Shown: piece after piece, positions 20,546 through 29,500 of the stretch | Numbering within the stretch: the first letter of the stretch is position 1 | Layout: every line of letters starts with the position of its first letter | Assembly (NCBI GenBank): GCA_965221765.1 | Contig: OZ244911.1 | Coordinates: forward strand, 1,054,001 to 1,118,000 | Length of the DNA stretch: 64,000 nt | Direction: 5' to 3' | Source of the DNA: Bin25 sp965221765 | GTDB taxonomy: Bacteria; Bacteroidota; Bacteroidia; Flavobacteriales; Flavobacteriaceae | Made by a program: the position numbers and the translations under genes | Notes under the pieces: model-generated | The model's input: only the letters and a program-made list of their open reading frames with translations | What the model was told of the DNA's origin: nothing | Database searches by the model: none

Positions 20546-21430
20546 TTGTCTAGCAAAAATATTTCAATAAGTTTTAAGGACTTTCTTGTTTTAACCAAAT
20601 TTAGACTCTCTTTAAGCGTTGTTTTTTCATCGGTTGCCGGATATTTATTGGCCATAGAAACAGTAGATTATTCGATTATCTTTTTGTTGCTTTTAGGTGG
20701 ATGTTTCACCGTTGGTGCTTCAAATGCATTTAATCAATGGTTGGAAAAAGATTTGGATGCCAAAATGAGTAGAACCAAAAACAGACCATTACCCCAGAAA
20801 CGAATCACTTCTTTGACGGCTCTTGTGATTGCAAGTTCGATGGCTGTAATGGGTTGTATGATTCTTTATTTAATCAATCTCTATACAGCTCTGTTGGCAT
20901 TACTATCCATCATCATTTATCTGTTAATCTATACGCCATTAAAAACAAAAACGCCTTTGGCTGTTTTTTTTGGTGCTTTTCCAGGAGCGATTCCATTCAT
21001 GTTGGGATGGATTGCTGGAACAGAAAATTTTGGGATTGAAGCCGGTACGTTGTTTGCGATTCAATTTTTTTGGCAATTCCCTCACTTTTGGTCTATCGCT
21101 TGGATAGCGGATGCTGATTATAAAAAAGCCGGTTTTCGTCTACTACCAACGGGAAAAAGAGATGCAGGGACTGTCTTTCAAATCGTTTTTTATACCCTTT
21201 GGATGATCATCATATCGATTCTCCCTGCAACCAATTATACTGGTGAACTTCAGTTATCCTACGTTGGTTTGGGCATCATTGTATTGATGGGATTATGGGT
21301 TCTGTACTATGCATTAAAGCTCATGTCGAATCTTACCACTATCCAAGCCAAACCTTTAATTAGAATTTGTATATTATATATCACCATGCTACAATTAACT
21401 TTTGTAATTGATAAATTTATTGCGCAATGA
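20546..21430 (+). CDS. ctaB: Protoheme IX farnesyltransferase (heme O synthase)
   Basis: A 294-residue membrane prenyltransferase that adds a farnesyl group to heme B, making heme O for the oxidase. The Asp-rich catalytic stretch NAFNQWLEKDLDAKM then SRTKNRPLP (about 57-80) is the family signature, and WQFPHFWSIAWIADADYKKAG (about 172-190) contains the second conserved motif. About nine hydrophobic helices are present. No ATG fits the beginning; the reading frame opens with TTG at 20546. Its stop overlaps the next start (ATGA), so it heads the cytochrome oxidase operon. Confidence 0.93.
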   Translation: MSSKNISISFKDFLVLTKFRLSLSVVFSSVAGYLLAIETVDYSIIFLLLLGGCFTVGASNAFNQWLEKDLDAKMSRTKNRPLPQKRITSLTALVIASSMAVMGCMILYLINLYTALLALLSIIIYLLIYTPLKTKTPLAVFFGAFPGAIPFMLGWIAGTENFGIEAGTLFAIQFFWQFPHFWSIAWIADADYKKAGFRLLPTGKRDAGTVFQIVFYTLWMIIISILPATNYTGELQLSYVGLGIIVLMGLWVLYYALKLMSNLTTIQAKPLIRICILYITMLQLTFVIDKFIAQ

Positions 21431-22005
21431 ATCAAATCATATCTCCAACAGCGAATATTCAGCGATCCAAGCGCATGATGTTATGGATTGCTATGATTTC
21501 TATGAGCATGACCTTTGCTGGATTAACCAGTGCGTATGTAGTGAGCAGTAGTCGACCTGATTGGTTATCACAGCTAGTGATGCCGAGAGCCTTTACAATG
21601 AGCACGATCATCATTGTGTTGAGTGGCTTTACATTTTGGTATGCCAAAAAATTGATAAAAACCAACCAAAGCATACGATCTCAATGGGCCTTATTAATCA
21701 CTTTTTTCCTAGCCTTGGCTTTTATCTATTTTCAGTTTCAAGGATTCAGTCAAATCATACGTCAAGGCTATTATTTTACAGGTCCTGAAAGTTCGATTAC
21801 TAGTTCGTTTATTTATGTTTTAGTATTACTTCATTTAATTCATTTGATCATAGGAATTATTGTAGTGAGTGTTGTGATGGTCGGTAACTTTAAAGGGAAA
21901 TACCATCAAAAGAATCTCCTAGGGGTCAAGCTAGCGACAAATTTCTGGCATTTTTTAGATGGTCTATGGTTATATCTATATCTTTTTATTTTATTGGTTG
22001 GCTAA
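21427..22005 (+). CDS. Cytochrome c oxidase subunit III, short form
   Basis: A 192-residue membrane protein with about five hydrophobic helices, of the heme-copper oxidase subunit III family. Evidence is the helix pattern, the segment YYFTGPESSITSSFIYVLVLLHLIHLIIGI (described in part: H-L-x-H-L near 140) and the C-terminal NFWHFLDGLWLYLYL, equivalent to the H-F-x-D-x-x-W ending of CoxIII. Bacteroidota usually carry two subunit III genes in tandem; this is the shorter one. It overlaps ctaB by 4 nt, while the longer copy has its own promoter 190 nt on. Confidence 0.88.
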   Translation: MNQIISPTANIQRSKRMMLWIAMISMSMTFAGLTSAYVVSSSRPDWLSQLVMPRAFTMSTIIIVLSGFTFWYAKKLIKTNQSIRSQWALLITFFLALAFIYFQFQGFSQIIRQGYYFTGPESSITSSFIYVLVLLHLIHLIIGIIVVSVVMVGNFKGKYHQKNLLGVKLATNFWHFLDGLWLYLYLFILLVG

Positions 22006-22141
22006 ACGTATTGATTTTTCAATATTCTTAGTTATCGATTCTAAATTATTCAACAAAATCTTTTTTTCTCATAAAGGATAGAGTATTAAAAATCAAGTGG
22101 TATCGTTTGTTTAGAATGGGTAAAAATCATCATTTAAGCAA

Positions 22142-22170
22142 TTTGATCTAGTCAAAATCTTTTACATTTG
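22142..22170 (+). promoter_or_regulatory. Bacteroidota promoter (TTTG-N17-TACATTTG) of the second cox3 gene
   Basis: TTTG at 22142-22145 and TACATTTG at 22163-22170 (TAnnTTTG) are 17 bp apart, the spacing known for this phylum. They lie 23 nt before the ATG at 22194, so the second half of the oxidase operon can be transcribed on its own. Confidence 0.6.
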
Positions 22171-22193
22171 CCTCCTCTGATACAAAGCCTTCA

Positions 22194-23168
22194 ATGGATA
22201 TACATGTAACCGAGTCTTCTGAAATAAAAAAAGATTGGGAAGGAGGGGTTAAGCCATTAAAAGCAAGTTATGGCAAATTAATGATGTGGTTTTTTATCGT
22301 ATCAGATGCTCTAACGTTTTCTGGATTTTTAGCTGCCTACGGATTCACGAGGTTTAAACATATTACAACATGGCCAATTGCCGATGAAGTGTTCTATCAC
22401 TTTCCTTTTTTACACGGTATTGAAGCTCCCATGTACTATGTAGCATTGATGACCTTTATATTAATTTTTTCATCAGTGACGATGGTATTGGCGGTTGACG
22501 CGGGACACCACATGAAAAAAAACAAGGTATCATTTTATATGTTGTTGACCATCTTAGGCGGATTGATTTTTTTGGGTTCACAAGCATGGGAATGGAAAAC
22601 ATTTATCATTGGTCAGTATGGAGCCGTCGAAACTCGAGGCGGTCAAATCTTTCAATTTGTCGATGCTAATACCGGAAAAAGAGCTTATATCGATGACTTT
22701 TCTAAAGAAATCCCATACGATCTTACATCTCATGAAAATCACCAAGGTGTTTGGTATCAACAACAGTCCGTGGACCAGATAACCCTAGAAGAAGTTAAAG
22801 CGGGGTTTAAACAAAATGATAACATATTGATCAGGACGGAATTAATCATCGACCACAAAAAACAACTATTGACTCGACAAGAATCACTAGCGAAGATTGA
22901 TCATGCGGTTAGAGTTGTTCGAGGAGCTAATTTAGTTCGTAATGAATATGGCAATCGCTTATTTGCTAATTACTTTTTTTTCATTACAGGATTTCATGGG
23001 TTTCATGTTTTTTCAGGGGTGATTATCAATGTGATTATTTTCATCAATATTTTATTAGGAACCTATCAAAGAAGAGGACATTATGAGATGGTTGAAAAAG
23101 TTGGGTTATATTGGCATTTTGTGGATTTGGTATGGGTTTTTGTCTTTACATTTTTCTATTTGGTATAA
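22194..23168 (+). CDS. Cytochrome c oxidase subunit III, long form with soluble insert
   Basis: A 324-residue oxidase subunit. Hydrophobic helices near 28-50, 80-103, 118-138, 258-285 and 300-324 flank a charged, non-membrane insert of about 105 residues (about 145-250). The C-terminal EKVGLYWHFVDLVWVFVF is the subunit III signature. Subunit III stabilises the catalytic core and has no redox centre. Long forms with this loop are usual in Bacteroidota; the function of the loop is not known to me. Subunits I and II are not in the window. It is followed 13 nt later by the subunit IV gene. Confidence 0.9.
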   Translation: MDIHVTESSEIKKDWEGGVKPLKASYGKLMMWFFIVSDALTFSGFLAAYGFTRFKHITTWPIADEVFYHFPFLHGIEAPMYYVALMTFILIFSSVTMVLAVDAGHHMKKNKVSFYMLLTILGGLIFLGSQAWEWKTFIIGQYGAVETRGGQIFQFVDANTGKRAYIDDFSKEIPYDLTSHENHQGVWYQQQSVDQITLEEVKAGFKQNDNILIRTELIIDHKKQLLTRQESLAKIDHAVRVVRGANLVRNEYGNRLFANYFFFITGFHGFHVFSGVIINVIIFINILLGTYQRRGHYEMVEKVGLYWHFVDLVWVFVFTFFYLV

Positions 23169-23181
23169 ATATTATTGATGC

Positions 23182-23565
23182 ATGGCCGACGTTCAGAATA
23201 AACTAGAAATTTTTAGGGGCTTACTCAAGTTTAAATCCAATCAAACTAAAATATGGGCGGTTTTGGGGGTATTATCAATCGTCACCATCATTGAAGTCGC
23301 GCTAGGAATTATCAAACCAAAGTTTTTATTGGATTTATTTTTAGGTATGAAAATCATCAATTGGATTTTTATTCTGTTGACGTTTGCCAAAGCTTATTAT
23401 ATCACTTGGGATTTTATGCACATGCGAGATGAAAAGAGTGGTCTACGGAATTCTGTTGTATTACCGCTAGTGATGTTAGTTCTCTTTTTAGTGGCTCTCT
23501 TGTTGGTTGAAGCCGATTATATTTTTCAGGTCAAGTACAATGGTTTTTTGAGTTGGGATTTCTGA
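23182..23565 (+). CDS. Cytochrome c oxidase subunit IV (prokaryotic type)
   Basis: A 127-residue small membrane subunit with three hydrophobic helices (about 23-45, 53-75, 93-115). The segment AKAYYITWDFMHMRDE, between helices two and three, is typical of the bacterial subunit IV family. It is in operon order after subunit III and before a conserved hypothetical gene and sco. Confidence 0.85.
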   Translation: MADVQNKLEIFRGLLKFKSNQTKIWAVLGVLSIVTIIEVALGIIKPKFLLDLFLGMKIINWIFILLTFAKAYYITWDFMHMRDEKSGLRNSVVLPLVMLVLFLVALLLVEADYIFQVKYNGFLSWDF

Positions 23566-23593
23566 TTCAAACAATCTCCAATGTTATTTAATA

Positions 23594-24244
23594 ATGGGTC
23601 AGAAGTTCAAAAAGAATCTGGTTCTCTTCATCCTATTTGTTTTTCCAGTATTGACCTATCTTTTTTTTGCATCGGGGGTTAATAATTTTGCTCGATTACC
23701 CATAGTAAAAGAAAAGGTGTCCGAGATTGATTTCAATATGGAATCGCAATTGCAAGATAAAATTACTTTATTGGGATATTGGGGAAATCTATCTCAAGAA
23801 ATGCAAGTACAGGCCTTCAATCTAAAAGAAATTATCTATAGTCGGTTTAATGGATTTAAAGATTTTCAGTTTGTTGTGTTTATTGATGAGTCTGCCATCG
23901 AAGAATCTGAAAAATTAATCCAAATCTTGGATAAAAGTGGGAAAACAGACTTTGGTAATTGGCATTTTATACCAACTTCAATGCAGCAAATCAATCAGCA
24001 TCATCAGTCATTAAATAGCCCCTATCCATTAGATGATATGGGTGCTACCCCCTTTGTCTATATCGTTGATAAAAAATTAAATCTAAGAGGACGTGATGAT
24101 AAAAAAACTGCAAAACGCATGGGATATGATGCTCGTTCAATCGTTGAATTGAGTGATAAGATGGTGGATGATGTCAAAGTACTATTGGCTGAATACCGAT
24201 TGGCTTTAAAAGAAAAACCTTTAGATAATCTAGTTGAAAAATGA
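23594..24244 (+). CDS. Membrane-anchored thioredoxin-fold-like protein of the oxidase operon
   Basis: A 216-residue protein with one N-terminal membrane helix (about 9-26) and a soluble outer domain. TPFVYIVDKKLNLRGRDD near 150-167 resembles the cis-Pro strand and turn of thioredoxin/Sco folds, but no CxxC or CxxxC is present, so it cannot do Sco-type copper or thiol chemistry. It overlaps sco by 4 nt (ATGA). Homologues at this position are frequent in Bacteroidota oxidase operons, so a role in oxidase assembly is likely but inferred. Confidence 0.65.
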   Translation: MGQKFKKNLVLFILFVFPVLTYLFFASGVNNFARLPIVKEKVSEIDFNMESQLQDKITLLGYWGNLSQEMQVQAFNLKEIIYSRFNGFKDFQFVVFIDESAIEESEKLIQILDKSGKTDFGNWHFIPTSMQQINQHHQSLNSPYPLDDMGATPFVYIVDKKLNLRGRDDKKTAKRMGYDARSIVELSDKMVDDVKVLLAEYRLALKEKPLDNLVEK

Positions 24245-24927
24245 AGCATTTAAAAAAAGTAGGAATATTTTTTGGGCTTTTGTTAATTAGTGTTTTTGTA
24301 GTTTGGGAAGTGACAAAAAAAATACGCGATAATCAAGTGGTTAAAAGCAACCGGGCCAGTACCCCAACAACTCTTGCTTATATTCCTTGGAAAGAGCATG
24401 CTTATAAAAAAATCCCAGACTTTCTTTTTCTGAATCAAGATAGTCTCTATATTTCTAATGATGATTTTAAAGAAAAAGTATTTGTGGCAGAATTTTTTTT
24501 TACCACTTGTCCTACAATCTGTCCGATGATGAATAAAAACATGAGAAAAATAGAAGATCAATACGGACATCGACTAGATTTTGGTATTGCATCCTTTACG
24601 ATAGATCCACAACATGATACGCCTTCGATTTTAAAAGCCTACAGTCAAGATTATGGGGTTTGGTCTTCTAATTGGCATTTTTTAACAGGATCCAAAGATT
24701 CAATTTATTCTTTGGCCAATCGAGGATTCAATATTTATGCTTCGGTTAATCCAGCCGTAGCGGGTGGTTTTGAGCATCAAGGGTATTTTGCTTTAATCGA
24801 CCGAGAAGGTTATATCCGATCCAGAATCGATCCCATTCATGGAAATCCAATCGTATATTATTCAGGAATCAATCAACAGCAAGTAGATCAGTTGATAGAA
24901 GATATTCAATTACTCTTAAATGAATAG
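24241..24927 (+). CDS. SCO1/SenC family copper chaperone
   Basis: A 228-residue membrane-anchored protein that delivers copper to the CuA site of cytochrome oxidase subunit II. One N-terminal helix (about 7-22) is followed by the thioredoxin-like domain with copper-binding C-P-T-I-C (C89 and C93, in FTTCPTICPMM). The partner His is in GGFEHQGYFALID (about 178-190), and TIDPQHDTP is the other conserved loop. It overlaps both neighbours (4 nt before, 8 nt after), so it is tightly co-translated. Confidence 0.92.
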   Translation: MKHLKKVGIFFGLLLISVFVVWEVTKKIRDNQVVKSNRASTPTTLAYIPWKEHAYKKIPDFLFLNQDSLYISNDDFKEKVFVAEFFFTTCPTICPMMNKNMRKIEDQYGHRLDFGIASFTIDPQHDTPSILKAYSQDYGVWSSNWHFLTGSKDSIYSLANRGFNIYASVNPAVAGGFEHQGYFALIDREGYIRSRIDPIHGNPIVYYSGINQQQVDQLIEDIQLLLNE

Positions 24928-25447
24928 AGAATTCAAGAATTACAAACTGTGGACCTGGATACTATCCATTGCCATTCCCATGGTGGTATTGATTTTATTT
25001 ACGTATAAAATTCCCAATGCCAGACCCTTGGTGGAACTACCTCCAATTTATGCCGCTATCAATGCAGTGACTGCATTGGTATTAATTTCAGCACTTATCG
25101 CCATCAAAAAGAAAAAAATTCAATGGCATCAGCGATTGAATCAATTAGCCATTATACTTTCTATTATTTTTTTGGGTCTGTATGTTATCTATCACATGAC
25201 CAGCGATCCGACTCCATTTGGGGGTAGCGGAATTTCTCGTCCGATATATTACTTTTTTTTAATCAGCCATGTCGTGCTATCTATTGTGGTCATCCCATTG
25301 GTATTAATGACCTATTTTCGGGCCAAAGCATTTCGTTTTAAAGCCCATCGAAAAATTGCTAAAATCACATTTCCCATTTGGCTTTATGTGGCTATTTCGG
25401 GAGTTATTGTGTATCTTCTCATTTCCCCATACTATGAAGTGGTATAG
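24920..25447 (+). CDS. DUF420 family membrane protein (CtaM-like)
   Basis: A 175-residue protein with about five hydrophobic helices and conserved histidines (YHMTSDPTPFGG near 93-104, ISHVV near 115, KAHRKIAKITFPIWLY near 141-156). DUF420 proteins accompany heme-copper oxidases; in Firmicutes the related CtaM is needed for maturation of heme A-type oxidases. The operon position after sco agrees. The next gene starts inside its last codons. Confidence 0.87.
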   Translation: MNREFKNYKLWTWILSIAIPMVVLILFTYKIPNARPLVELPPIYAAINAVTALVLISALIAIKKKKIQWHQRLNQLAIILSIIFLGLYVIYHMTSDPTPFGGSGISRPIYYFFLISHVVLSIVVIPLVLMTYFRAKAFRFKAHRKIAKITFPIWLYVAISGVIVYLLISPYYEVV

Positions 25448-25664
25448 ATATCACCATCTGTTCATCTTCTTGATCGTGGTTCTATTTTCTGATCAGCTCT
25501 ATGGGCAATGTTCAATGTGTCGAGCGGTACTCCAATCAGGAGAAAATACCACTGTTGCCAAAGCTATAAATAATGGAATTGTTTACTTGATGATTATTCC
25601 ATATATTTTGGTTGGAATGGTCGGTTTTCGAATTTTTAAAGTCCTAAAAAAGAAATCTGTTTAA
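25434..25664 (+). CDS. Small secreted/membrane CxxC protein at the end of the oxidase operon
   Basis: A 76-residue protein. The ATG at 25434 gives MKWYRYHHLFIFLIVVLF as a signal peptide ending near LYGQ, then CSMCRAV (a CxxC pair) and one C-terminal helix (about 47-66). An in-frame ATG at 25356 would lie deep inside the DUF420 gene and lacks the signal peptide start. It overlaps that gene by 14 nt. The CSMC motif and the operon suggest a heme, copper or disulfide role in oxidase assembly; this is inference. Confidence 0.65.
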   Translation: MKWYRYHHLFIFLIVVLFSDQLYGQCSMCRAVLQSGENTTVAKAINNGIVYLMIIPYILVGMVGFRIFKVLKKKSV

Positions 25665-25732
25665 ACTAATGAATTGGGATTCCTTCAAACTTGAAAGCAT
25701 TACAAGGGCTTCAAGTTTGTTTGATACTCTCA

Positions 25733-26120
25733 TCACTGGGTCACCTCATATTCTATTTCCCAGTTGGGATTCTTCAGTTGGTTGATGATATATTTAATGG
25801 TGATTTCTTCTCCTTTTCTAATGGTTTTAATGGTTTTGATGCGGATGTGTTTTAAACCGCCTAAGTGGGGATGGTTTTTATAAAAAAAAAGCTTTTGAAT
25901 TTGGGATTTCGTGATGATTGATAAACTTTCCTAATTCTGTTCGACTATAATCATCATCAATCACTTCATCGTAGACATGTGATACCCCAAGATCTAATCC
26001 AAGTGGAATATCTTTTATTGCAAAGACTCCCATTCCATCAATTTTGCTTTTAGCAATCGTCAAATTATTTGAAAGCAAACGAAAGTCCGATTTTTTAGAC
26101 ATAAAAACTAACTCTTCCAA
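25733..26120 (-). pseudogene. SET-domain protein, frameshifted at a run of nine A
   Basis: The minus-strand frame from 26120 encodes a SET-domain beginning: SKIDGMGVFAIKDIPLGLDLGVSH near 24-47, then GKFINHHEIPNS, the N-H-x-x-x-P-N substrate/cofactor motif. It ends after SKAFFL at 25878. The rest continues in a shifted frame (KNHPHLGGLKHIRIKTIK, RKGEEITIKY..., the G-E-E-I-T-I-x-Y end motif) to a stop at 25733. The switch falls at nine consecutive A (plus strand 25882-25890). It is a true frameshift, a slippage-controlled gene or a sequencing error. Intact, it would be a small lysine methyltransferase-like protein of about 128 residues. Confidence 0.65.
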
Positions 26121-26661
26121 AGGTATAAAAACTGTTTAATTTAATGGATGTTCGTCTTTTTAATTTCTAATCCTTGGACCATAGTATGAGCAGCGTATGA
26201 ACACTTTGCGATATCTGGTGGAGAGAATATCGATGGCTATATTTATGGAGTGTGTTTTCTACTTGGTTTGTAGTCCATTACCCAATGTATTCCGGCTCGG
26301 GAAAATCCGGAGCTAAATGCAATAAAGCAACGATTTTGGGTTGGCCATCGAATCGTTTGGATTCGCAGTGATCATGATTGTAAAGCCTGAGGACTAGTCG
26401 GTGGATATAGCTTCGTTTTTGCACATATCTCATGAAATAATGAAAAGTCAACAACAAAAGAAAACAACTAAAGTGATGATACCCTTCATTGATATGACAA
26501 ACTCTTTGAGAACTCCCTAAAAAAGATATAAAATAGCCTAAAGAGGTTACAATAGAGGTATGCTCATTAAGAAAATAGAATCAAGATGCAAAGACCCCAC
26601 CCTAATCTATTTGGATTTTCAGCTTGATCTTGTTATAAACGTTCATAAAGATAAATTTCTG
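26121..26661. other. 540-bp stretch without a recognisable gene
   Basis: Minus-strand text such as FDGQPKIVALLHLAPDFPEP (26300-26360) looks like once-coding sequence, but it is broken by stops in all frames and I cannot name it. No RNA gene or clear terminator was seen. Confidence 0.3.
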
Positions 26662-27528
26662 TTAAGGTTGTTTATAGGGACGCATCAATCCTTCTTGGGC
26701 TACGGATGCTATTAATTCCCCATTTTGCGCAAATATATTAGCCCGCACAAAGCCTCTTCCTTGAGAAGCTGATGGGGATTCAATATCCAATAGTGACCAT
26801 TGATCTATTTTAAATTTCCTATGAAACCAAATGCTATGATCGAGACTAGCATAAAAGGTCTTAAAAACTCTCAAAGAGTCTCGATGGGGTAAGGTAGCGG
26901 TTAATAATAGATGATAATCCGAAACAAAAGCTAAAAAAAGTTGGTGCATTACATAGGGACCAGGTAATGTGTTTTTTAATCGAAACCATACAAAGGCTTT
27001 GGGAGGACTTTGTGAAGTTTCTAAAAACAAGGATTTTCCGACTGGTTTAAATTCAAAAATATGCGGATGCATTTTTATCAACCGGCGGTATCGATGGGGA
27101 TAAACCGTTTCAAGAGGTTTGGCTTGTTGCAAGTCGGTAAGTAATAATTCAGGGGTCAAAACATTAGGCAATTCAATTTGATGATCTACCCCATGTTCGT
27201 TTTTATGAAAAGAAAAGTTTGATACAAATAAAGGGTGATCATTCTGATATGCAAATACACTTCGATAACTAAAATTTCGACTATCTCTTAGATTTTTTAC
27301 TTTGAAAATAATGGGCATATCGATGGAGCCTCCATGGACAAAATAGCCGTGTAAAGAATGGGATTGAAGCGATTTTTCAACGGTCTGATAGGCAGCATAA
27401 AGGGATTGACTCACCAATTGTCCTCCAAAGACCTTTTTCCAAGTTGTTTGGTAGTTTTTGCCTAAAAACGTATTTGAACTTTGTTTTTTAAGCTGTATAA
27501 TGTCAACGAGATCCCGATAGGATGTCAT
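26662..27528 (-). CDS. tesB: Acyl-CoA thioesterase II
   Basis: A 288-residue double-hotdog thioesterase that hydrolyses acyl-CoA to free fatty acid and CoA in the cytosol. The N-terminal hotdog has VFGGQLVSQSLYAAYQTV (about 33-50) and HSLHGYFVHGGSIDMPIIF (about 57-75). The second hotdog has VWFRLKNTLPG then LAFVSDYHLLLTATLPH (about 176-218), with the family D, and SLDHSIWFHR, then the end motif ASQGRGFVRANIFAQNGELIASVAQEGLMR (in part). Length and motifs fit TesB. It is monocistronic. Confidence 0.92.
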   Translation of the reverse strand: MTSYRDLVDIIQLKKQSSNTFLGKNYQTTWKKVFGGQLVSQSLYAAYQTVEKSLQSHSLHGYFVHGGSIDMPIIFKVKNLRDSRNFSYRSVFAYQNDHPLFVSNFSFHKNEHGVDHQIELPNVLTPELLLTDLQQAKPLETVYPHRYRRLIKMHPHIFEFKPVGKSLFLETSQSPPKAFVWFRLKNTLPGPYVMHQLFLAFVSDYHLLLTATLPHRDSLRVFKTFYASLDHSIWFHRKFKIDQWSLLDIESPSASQGRGFVRANIFAQNGELIASVAQEGLMRPYKQP

Positions 27529-27617
27529 GGGTTTTAATACTATAAATGCTAGGCCTCAATGGAGGTTTAACCAAATGAACTGTAATTTAAAAGGATCTCA
27601 ACGACCAACTAATAGAT

Positions 27618-28277
27618 TTATTTGTTACGCTTAACCCAAATTTCGTGCATGGGGTCGCCTTTACTACTAAATCCTTTGTGAAACCAATCATCATCTTGAA
27701 GATCATATTGAAAGTCGAGGGTCATAGAAACTCTGGAATTATCTCTCGAAAAATATTCAATGGTTTCACTATAATAGCCATCTTGAATCGAGTAAGTACC
27801 CCCTCCGCAACCTGAAAATTGCATGGTTTCCGTATGAAAAGCTGTCCATTGAAAATGACCATCCAATAAAAATTTCATTGTTTTTCGAGGCCCATCGGTA
27901 TTTCCTCTATTTTGAGTGCCGTCATCTTGCACGCGACCTCCCATCAGCCATTTTCCTTGCAGGGGAAGAGCGTCTGATGAAATATTTTCCCAGTCAGCCT
28001 TTTTTTCTATGATTAACTCATTAATAGTATCGTTTTCAAAATTTGAATTAAATTCTAAATCGACGATAAAAACATTCCCTTCACGCGTATAAAATCCACC
28101 CCTAGTCTGAATGAATATCGCTGGATTGCTTCCATAGGTGGTATGGATGAGGTATTGATCATCGATTAATATTTTATGCACGATTTCGTTATTACCAATA
28201 GTTTGTGTAAAAGAAAAAACTTGAGCTTTAGAATAAAGTGAAATGATTAAAAACAATAGGGCCATGAAGTATTTCAT
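27618..28277 (-). CDS. Secreted protein, lipocalin-like, function unknown
   Basis: A 219-residue protein with a signal peptide (1-18, ends SKAQ) and a beta-rich body. The LQGKWLMGGRVQDDGTQNRG segment (about 103-122), followed by KTMKFLLDGHFQWTAFHTETMQFSGCGGGTYS (in part), resembles the small lipocalin-like proteins of Bacteroidota that begin L-x-G-x-W and contain FsgcGGGtY. No enzymatic residue can be named. The gene has no close operon partner; a 32-bp inverted repeat begins 44 bp upstream of its start. Confidence 0.6.
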   Translation of the reverse strand: MKYFMALLFLIISLYSKAQVFSFTQTIGNNEIVHKILIDDQYLIHTTYGSNPAIFIQTRGGFYTREGNVFIVDLEFNSNFENDTINELIIEKKADWENISSDALPLQGKWLMGGRVQDDGTQNRGNTDGPRKTMKFLLDGHFQWTAFHTETMQFSGCGGGTYSIQDGYYSETIEYFSRDNSRVSMTLDFQYDLQDDDWFHKGFSSKGDPMHEIWVKRNK

Positions 28278-28320
28278 TATAAGAATTTTTTAGATTGATA
28301 AATTAACGAAAATTTTGATT

Positions 28321-28352
28321 ATACTAAGTTGCGTTTTGAATTACTTTTTAAA
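28321..28352 (+). repeat. Left copy of a 32-bp inverted repeat
   Basis: Begins ATACTAAGTTGCG. Its reverse complement recurs at 29372-29403 with 30 of 32 positions matching. The pair bounds about 1.08 kb. Confidence 0.75.
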
Positions 28353-28926
28353 TTCATAAAATATTTTTTGTTTTTTAAACTACAATTGGTCTCTCAAAGC
28401 GATAATGAGAGTAAATCAATTTCATATAATTCAGAAAGCAAATTGGTATTAGTATCATTAGACCTCTATTACTTTTGTGTTTATTCGTGGTAAGAAACTA
28501 TATTGATGGTAGAGAACGGTCAATGATTCGGGGGTTTTTGCCAAAGAAAATGTAATTCGTGTTTTTTCAAAAGACCGGTTTTAATCTGAACTAGCGTTTT
28601 ATGGCTATCGAATCATTTCAATTATAAATTGGGATATGATTTGGACATAGAGTCATTATTGGTATTGATAAAGCAGTTCAATGGCATAGACTGATTGATA
28701 GCGGGTTGATGATGCGAAGAATCAGGTATATTTTCAATCAGTTAATCTTCCCAATCCATTCTCCCCCCTATCAGAACAATCATCATTTTTTGATATTTTG
28801 CCTTCAATCCATTGCTCTTTTTGAACGCTCCCATAATCGTATGCGTTTTATCTCACTGAGATTTATTGAGGAAAACTAATGACACAATAATTCATACTTC
28901 ACTACATCAAAAAATGGACCGAAAAC
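28353..28926. other. Interior of the inverted-repeat unit, no recognisable gene
   Basis: About 570 nt between the left repeat and the Smr gene. No open frame of note, transposase motif or RNA gene was seen; short runs of protein-like text occur but are interrupted. Confidence 0.3.
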
Positions 28927-29160
28927 TCAGAAAATATTATGTACCAGAATTCGACCTCGATTGCTCTCTAAAATATAGTATTTAGTAAATCCATGTTTTA
29001 AAAGGACGTTATTAATAATGAGATCTTGAAGTTTTTTTGAATTGCCAGTAATGATTGAAAATTCATAAATTCCTGAGTTATTGCAATGATTCAATAGAAA
29101 ATCTTCAGTTTGCTCTAGGCATTGGGGGTGTGAAAGTCCATGTAAATCTATTTCGAGCAT
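28927..29160 (-). CDS. Small Smr-domain protein
   Basis: A 77-residue protein that is almost only an Smr domain: EIDLHGLS (DLHG motif, residues 4-7), a helix, then IITGNSKKLQDLIINNVLL (the x-T-G-x-x-K/S loop, about 37-55) and a final strand RGRILVH. Smr domains are nucleases or nucleic-acid binders, found at the end of MutS2 or as single proteins. The usual HG.G of the loop is replaced by TGNSKK, so nuclease activity is uncertain. It lies inside the 32-bp inverted repeat pair. Confidence 0.7.
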   Translation of the reverse strand: MLEIDLHGLSHPQCLEQTEDFLLNHCNNSGIYEFSIITGNSKKLQDLIINNVLLKHGFTKYYILESNRGRILVHNIF

Positions 29161-29371
29161 TAATCATTAATATCAAAGCAAATATCATATTTATTGGGGT
29201 ATCGATATTGATCCAATAAGAACAATGAAATAGATTCGCTTATTCTAAGCTCTAATCAATTGGATGACTAATTGATACCGATTGGTTTTCGGTATGATAC
29301 GTCCTTGATTTGCTCTCATTCTCTCTTGTTGAAAGCAAATAAAGCATAAAAAATAAATGCTATTTCGGGAC

Positions 29372-29403
29372 TTTAAAAAGTCATTTAAAACGCAACTTAG
29401 TAT
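29372..29403 (-). repeat. Right copy of the 32-bp inverted repeat
   Basis: Reverse complement of 28321-28352 with two mismatches. It lies 98 bp before the topA start codon, so it could also influence topA expression. Confidence 0.75.
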
Positions 29404-29475
29404 GGGTTATTAAATTCAATTTTTTTGATTTTGTAAAATCCCAACGAGATTAAAATAAACTTTTGATAGGATGAC

Positions 29476-29483
29476 TAATTTTG
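29476..29483 (+). promoter_or_regulatory. Bacteroidota -7 element (TAATTTTG) of topA
   Basis: TAATTTTG matches TAnnTTTG, 17 nt before the ATG at 29501, which favours that start over the in-frame ATG at 29471. No -33 element of good spacing was found. Confidence 0.4.
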
Positions 29484-29500
29484 CGACGCAAATATCAATC

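Noticed and set aside
23594..24244. Second Sco-type chaperone
   Set aside because: The fold hints are similar, but the copper-binding cysteines are missing.
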